Assembly (NCBI RefSeq): GCF_003425985.1 | Contig: NZ_CP022985.1 | Coordinates: forward strand, 719,501 to 783,500 | Reading direction: 5' to 3' | Length of the DNA stretch: 64,000 bases | Origin: Mariniflexile sp. TRM1-10 | GTDB taxonomy: Bacteria; Bacteroidota; Bacteroidia; Flavobacteriales; Flavobacteriaceae | The notes under the pieces: model-generated | The model's database searches: none | The model's input: only the letters and a program-made list of their open reading frames with translations | Told to the model about the DNA's origin: nothing | Part shown: positions 62,985 to 64,000 of the stretch, in pieces | Layout of the letters: each line of letters opens with the position of its first letter | How positions within the stretch are numbered: position 1 is the stretch's first letter | Program-made: the position numbers and the translations under genes

Positions 62985-64000
62985 GAAGCTTTTAAAACGA
63001 CTACTTGGTTATTCTTTAACTTTATATTTTGTTCTACGGACTGCTTTTTAACAATACCATTTCCTTCTAATTTCACTTTTACCTTAACCTGCATATTTTC
63101 CAGCAATGCCAAAGCATCCATAGCGGGTAAACCAACCACATTTGGCATAATGGTTTTGTACGTTTGGGCTGTTTTATAGAAACTTTCATATTCGGTTTCT
63201 ACCGAAGCTACTCTAACATCCAAAGACTTCACCTCGTCTATAATGGGCGTATCAGTAAATATTTTCTGGGCTATTCTTTTGAATACTGGACCAGATACAT
63301 CGGCACCATAATACCCCACACTTTTATCGGGCTCGTGAATAACCACAATACATGAATATTTTGGGTTCTCAGCAGGAAAATAACCTGCAAATGATGAGAT
63401 ATAACTTAACTTATCTTTATTAGCATAATCTTTTTGACTGGTTCCTGTTTTCCCTGCCATCGAGAAGTTTTCAGAATACAACCTGTGTCCAGTACCATGT
63501 TTTTTCTCCACGACATTTTTAAGTAATTGCTTTACTTTTAAAATGGTTTCTTTTGAACAAATTTGCTCGTTTAACACTTCCTTTTTAAAAGGCACCACCA
63601 CATCGTCAAACTCTTTTACCTCCCTTAAAAATTGAGGCTTAACCATTTCTCCATCATTAGCAATGGCGTTATAAAAGGTTAAAGTTTGTAGAGGTGTGAG
63701 AGACACGCCATAACCATAAGCCATCCACTGCAAAGCAATACCACTCCAACGCCCGTTTTTAACTCGTGGGTCTGGAATAACAGGCTTAGGCTCTCCAATA
63801 ATAGGTAGGTCTAAATCATTATTAAGATTCATGGCGTATAACCTATCAACAAATTTGCTCGGTGATTTACCATAAGCTTTATCAATAGCCTTTACAATTC
63901 CTGTGTTCGAAGACACCTCAAACGCTTTAGATACCGTAATTTTACCATAACCACCACGATGCGAATCTTCAACCGATTCACCGTAGAATTTTATAATCCC
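62981..64000 (-). CDS. ftsI: Divisome transpeptidase FtsI/PBP3 with PASTA domain, C-terminal part
   Basis: The frame stays open to the right edge; 340 codons are visible, not only those after the first internal GTG at 63916. Transpeptidase motifs: SxN in VSSNTGIVKAI and KTG in MAGKTGTSQKD. The active-site SxxK, the dimerisation domain and the N-terminal membrane anchor lie outside the window. The end is a PASTA domain (IMPNVVGLPAMDALALLENM ... NNQVVVLKAS), usual for Bacteroidota FtsI. It cross-links septal peptidoglycan with FtsW. Confidence 0.95.
   Translation of the reverse strand, partial: GIIKFYGESVEDSHRGGYGKITVSKAFEVSSNTGIVKAIDKAYGKSPSKFVDRLYAMNLNNDLDLPIIGEPKPVIPDPRVKNGRWSGIALQWMAYGYGVSLTPLQTLTFYNAIANDGEMVKPQFLREVKEFDDVVVPFKKEVLNEQICSKETILKVKQLLKNVVEKKHGTGHRLYSENFSMAGKTGTSQKDYANKDKLSYISSFAGYFPAENPKYSCIVVIHEPDKSVGYYGADVSGPVFKRIAQKIFTDTPIIDEVKSLDVRVASVETEYESFYKTAQTYKTIMPNVVGLPAMDALALLENMQVKVKVKLEGNGIVKKQSVEQNIKLKNNQVVVLKAS

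Noticed and set aside
1..64000. CRISPR array, rRNA operon or phage structural genes
   Set aside because: No regularly spaced repeats, no rRNA sequence and no capsid, tail or terminase genes seen on either strand.

Overview
The window is AT-rich chromosomal DNA of a Bacteroidota bacterium, most likely a marine or soil Flavobacteriaceae. The reasons are two SusC/SusD pairs, type IX secretion (T9SS) sorting domains, an ECF sigma/FecR pair, A-rich ribosome binding regions, DNA such as TAnnTTTG that resembles Bacteroidota -7 boxes, and a division/cell-wall (dcw) cluster in the usual order. No 16S rRNA is present, so the genus cannot be given.

Layout. (1) 1-5526, minus strand: a surface-protein cassette with a seven-repeat T9SS protein, a large YD/RHS-like protein, and the start of a DUF6443/RHS-type protein cut by the window edge. 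(2) 5917-15271: an ECF sigma factor, a divergent FecR anti-sigma factor, an STN-domain SusC, SusD, and a thioredoxin-like lipoprotein, closed by a two-way terminator shared with a MauE-like membrane protein and a small secreted protein. (3) 16034-20040: two closely related large serine recombinases, a small overlapping ORF and a MarR regulator, ending in a tRNA-Arg gene into which the second recombinase reads. (4) 20103-20552: yqeY. (5) About 21.0-50.6 kb: a plant beta-mannan polysaccharide utilisation locus (PUL). (6) 50662-64000, minus strand: ftsI-murE-mraY-murD-ftsW-murG-murC-ftsQ-ftsA-ftsZ.

How the PUL should work. SusC/SusD and a TIG-domain surface glycan-binding protein capture galactoglucomannan. 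Two GH26 and one or two GH5 enzymes cut the backbone, two esterases (CE2-like and SASA-type) remove acetyl groups, GH27 removes galactose side chains, and GH3 and GH2 trim ends. An SSS-family symporter imports mannobiose; an AGE-family epimerase converts it to mannosylglucose, and a GH130 phosphorylase yields mannose-1-phosphate and glucose. The GH26-symporter-GH130-epimerase block matches the known Bacteroides fragilis mannan pathway. An AraC regulator sits between the divergent blocks. A PL11 rhamnogalacturonan lyase at the far end is probably separate cargo.

The most interesting structural signal is that this PUL of about 30 kb lies between ftsZ and yqeY, which I recall as neighbours in related genomes. 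A decayed second copy of the ftsZ 3' end and terminator lies beside yqeY (20.65-20.98 kb), matching the intact one at 50.60-50.70 kb. A transposase-like relic and an inverted-repeat element lie at the two junctions. This suggests an island inserted at the ftsZ 3' end. All similarities were judged by eye.
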